DNA of 64,000 bases from Alphaproteobacteria bacterium (GTDB lineage Bacteria; Pseudomonadota; Alphaproteobacteria; Micavibrionales; Micavibrionaceae): positions 1 through 64,000 of the forward strand of contig JAJRYK010000030.1 of NCBI GenBank assembly GCA_024275825.1. Reading direction: 5' to 3'. The position numbers and the translations under genes were made by a program. Below the pieces are notes generated by a model. The model worked only from the letters and a program-made list of their open reading frames with translations, did no database searches and had not been told where the DNA came from. Below are positions 61,999 to 64,000 of this stretch, piece after piece. Within the stretch, counting starts at the first letter, position 1. Every line of letters begins with the position of its first letter.

Positions 61999-62012
61999 GA
62001 TGTTGGGTTTAA

Positions 62013-62993
62013 TTAGCCATCCGGCATAAAGACAGACATCGCGGCACGGATATCCGGTAGCGCTTTTTCGGCGGCGGCCTCGCCCTCTGCGATTAATTCC
62101 GGCGCTTTTTCGAATTCTAGCAGGCCGATATGCCCAATTTGTGGCTTAATGTGAATGTCGGGCGGTTCCCCCGCTAGGCGTGATCGCGTCAGGCGATCCT
62201 GGATAATACCCAGTGATGAAACCATGACGCCGAACAAGCTGGGATTATGTTCTTCGCGGCGGAATAGGCGGCGGCTGAGGCCAGTTTTGAATTTCTTTTG
62301 CTCCTCTTTCGGGACATCTTTCTCATCAAAAATGTCGAACCCAGCAACGGTTTGGTAGGTGGTGCCGGGTTTGGCGGCCTTTCCGATGATGTCGGCATGT
62401 AGATCCACGCCGATCGTCATGCGCGCGCCAAGGGCTTGGCAGACAGAAACTGGCACCGGGTTTACCAGCGCGCCATCAATTAATAGGCGATCTTTGCGCT
62501 TCACGGGCGGGAAAACGCCGGGCAGCGCAAATGACGCCTTCATCGCTTCGATCAAGTTTCCTCGGCGCATCCAGACCTCATGCCCGGTCAGTAAATCTGC
62601 CGCGATTGTGATATAAGGGTGGGGGAGGTCTTCGATGTTCATGTCCCCAAAATGTTCGCCGAGCAGCTTATCAAGGCGGTTTCCGCCGATTAACCCTGCG
62701 CTGCGGACGCGTATATCGAGATAGGATAGAATTTTCAGGCGGTTGAGCGAGCGTGCCCAATCTTCAATATCATCTAGTTTACCGGCCAAATAAGCGGCCC
62801 CGACGACCGCGCCAATTGATGTGCCCGCAACGATTCGCGGTTTAATGCCATTTTTCTCCAGCACCCTCAAAACGCCGATATGGCTGAACCCGCGGGCTAA
62901 CCCGCCGCCTAGCGCAAGGCCAATGCCAGCGGATTCAAAGCCGGATTTTTCAGCGTCTAAATCTGCGAAAGGGGTGTTGTCTTCTGTATTCAT
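62013..62993 (-). CDS. patatin-like phospholipase (RssA type)
   Basis: The 326-residue product has the oxyanion motif GLALGGGLARGFSHIGVLRV, the serine nucleophile GTSIGAVVGAAYLAG and the Asp in LIDGALVNPVPVSV, which define the patatin Ser-Asp dyad. Close to the RssA group. Such enzymes release fatty acids from phospholipids. No signal peptide. It starts 60 bp from the divergent ABC exporter gene, hinting at a shared lipid theme. Confidence 0.9.
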   Translation of the reverse strand: MNTEDNTPFADLDAEKSGFESAGIGLALGGGLARGFSHIGVLRVLEKNGIKPRIVAGTSIGAVVGAAYLAGKLDDIEDWARSLNRLKILSYLDIRVRSAGLIGGNRLDKLLGEHFGDMNIEDLPHPYITIAADLLTGHEVWMRRGNLIEAMKASFALPGVFPPVKRKDRLLIDGALVNPVPVSVCQALGARMTIGVDLHADIIGKAAKPGTTYQTVAGFDIFDEKDVPKEEQKKFKTGLSRRLFRREEHNPSLFGVMVSSLGIIQDRLTRSRLAGEPPDIHIKPQIGHIGLLEFEKAPELIAEGEAAAEKALPDIRAAMSVFMPDG

Positions 62994-63053
62994 GATTGTA
63001 TGCCGACCGTTTGTGAAGAATTAGGCCTCTAGATTTATTATAGCACATAGGCT

Positions 63054-64000
63054 ATGTCTAAACCTATGACTATCGCTGCTGCATCGCCGAAGAAAACTAC
63101 GGCTAACCTTATGAAAAGGTTGGCGAATTCTTACATGAACCCATATGTTCGCCAGATTGTGCTGGCGATGGTGTTCATGGCGATTGCCTCGGCGATGACG
63201 GCCAGTATTCCGCTCTTGATGGAGCCTATTCTGGATAAGGTGCTGAGTGGGACGAACAAAGCGCTGATTTATCCGTTTGGTGGGGTGATCTTTCTTATCT
63301 TCATTACACGTGGTCTGTCGACCTATGTTCATGTGATTATCATGAATAAAGTGGGGCAATCGATGGTGGCGGATATCCAAAAGGATATGTTTGCGCATTT
63401 TATGCGTCTCGATCTGGCGTTCTTTCATGCCAACCCCAGCGGGCATTTGATCTCTCGCGTGATTAATGATGTCACGGTGCTGCGCGCGGCTATGTCTGAT
63501 ACATTAACAGCGCTTGGTAAGAACTTGATGACATTGGTCTTTTTGCTCGCAGTAATGCTCAGTAAAGATTGGCAATTAAGCCTGATTTCCTTTGTGATTG
63601 TTCCGTTTCTGGTGGGATTTGTTGTTTATATCGGGCGGCGTTTGCGTAAGATTTCTAAAAGCATACAGGAGGAGCTTTCACATTTGACAGACAAGCTTTC
63701 TCAAATTTTCCACGGCATTCGCCAGGTAAAGGCGTACAACGCCGAAGACTATGAAACCCGCCGTGCGGGCGGTGTGATTGGGCGCGTACGTGATAAAATG
63801 ATCAAGGCCGTACGTGTCAGCAATATGTCGACCCCGGTGAATGAGGTGCTCATTGGCTTGGTCGCGGGCAGTATTATCATTTATGGTGGCCTTCAGGTTG
63901 CTGAAGGCGCGATGACAACCGGGCAGCTTATCGCATTTTTGATGGCCTTTATCATGGCCTATGAGCCGGTGAAGAAGCTGGCCAAACTGAATAACTCTAT
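63054..64000 (+). CDS. msbA: MsbA-like lipid A/lipid ABC exporter, 5' part
   Basis: A frame from the ATG at 63054 runs to the window edge (315 codons). The translation begins MSKPMTIAAASPKKTTANLM and has four or five membrane helices of an ABC transporter type 1 domain, with the family phrases ADIQKDMFAHFMRLDLAFFH, SGHLISRVINDVTVLR and MTTGQLIAFLMAFIMAYEPV then KKLAKL. This matches the MsbA subfamily that flips lipid A. The ATPase domain is outside the window. The next in-frame ATG is 12 nt later and equally possible as the start. Confidence 0.85.
   Translation, partial: MSKPMTIAAASPKKTTANLMKRLANSYMNPYVRQIVLAMVFMAIASAMTASIPLLMEPILDKVLSGTNKALIYPFGGVIFLIFITRGLSTYVHVIIMNKVGQSMVADIQKDMFAHFMRLDLAFFHANPSGHLISRVINDVTVLRAAMSDTLTALGKNLMTLVFLLAVMLSKDWQLSLISFVIVPFLVGFVVYIGRRLRKISKSIQEELSHLTDKLSQIFHGIRQVKAYNAEDYETRRAGGVIGRVRDKMIKAVRVSNMSTPVNEVLIGLVAGSIIIYGGLQVAEGAMTTGQLIAFLMAFIMAYEPVKKLAKLNNS

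Overview
The window reads as a chromosomal segment of an alphaproteobacterium. The evidence is gene order and family type: miaB, phoH, ybeY, corC, lnt, an XRE regulator, metK, trmB, rimP, nusA, infB, rbfA, truB and rpsO run in one direction, ruvX is divergent from gatCAB, fabA-fabB-fabI are together, and there is an iscR-led suf operon, a DUF1491 gene and a Fur protein without CxxC zinc pairs. A Micavibrio-like or related deep-branching lineage would fit, but that is only an inference; no rRNA is present to place it.

Layout. 1-0.9 kb: a tRNA-Ser(GCU) gene with a truncated DUF4102 integrase next to its 3' end, which looks like one edge of a decayed integrative element. 1-9 kb: terD, gatB, gatA, a small membrane protein and gatC (minus), ruvX (plus), a YgjP-type metallopeptidase, and an intracellular PHA depolymerase. 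9-18 kb: cobD/cbiB, rpmB, a divergent tgt, a degenerate GGDEF protein, a PAS histidine kinase, fur, small genes and prfC. 18-25 kb: iscR-sufB-(orphan)-sufC-sufD-sufS-sufT-sufA. 25-34 kb: orphan genes, dusA, a secreted SH3 protein, fabA-fabB-fabI, then a PAP2 / GDPD / secreted-protein cluster on the minus strand. 34-39 kb: pnp and rpsO, normally neighbours, are separated by gpmA and dapD on the other strand. 39-54 kb: the translation and RNA-maturation block listed above. 54-64 kb: a secreted Cys-containing protein, a Na+/alanine-type symporter, a 1300-residue membrane-anchored coiled-coil protein, a HAD-IIA phosphatase, a patatin phospholipase and the start of an MsbA-like ABC exporter.

Most genes are housekeeping. 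The accessory signal is mainly in the spaces between them. Three interspersed repeat classes recur: (1) long imperfect palindromes whose arms are built from short CAC(A/G/T)AAG-like words at 8-9 nt spacing, usually ending a few tens of bases before a start codon (gatB, ruvX, tgt, sufD, sufS, fabI, dapD), together with solitary half-arms; (2) a GC-rich element of about 100 bp in six copies; (3) clusters of GTCATCCCG...CGGGATGAC-type hairpins. A second theme is AT-leaning orphan genes placed inside otherwise conserved operons (gatC-gatA, sufB-sufC, phoH-miaB). The third notable point is a tRNA-guanine transglycosylase that has lost all three zinc-binding cysteines and has an altered base-recognition loop.

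All calls were made by reading the sequence and translations. No database search was run, so family names rest on recognised motifs and gene order.
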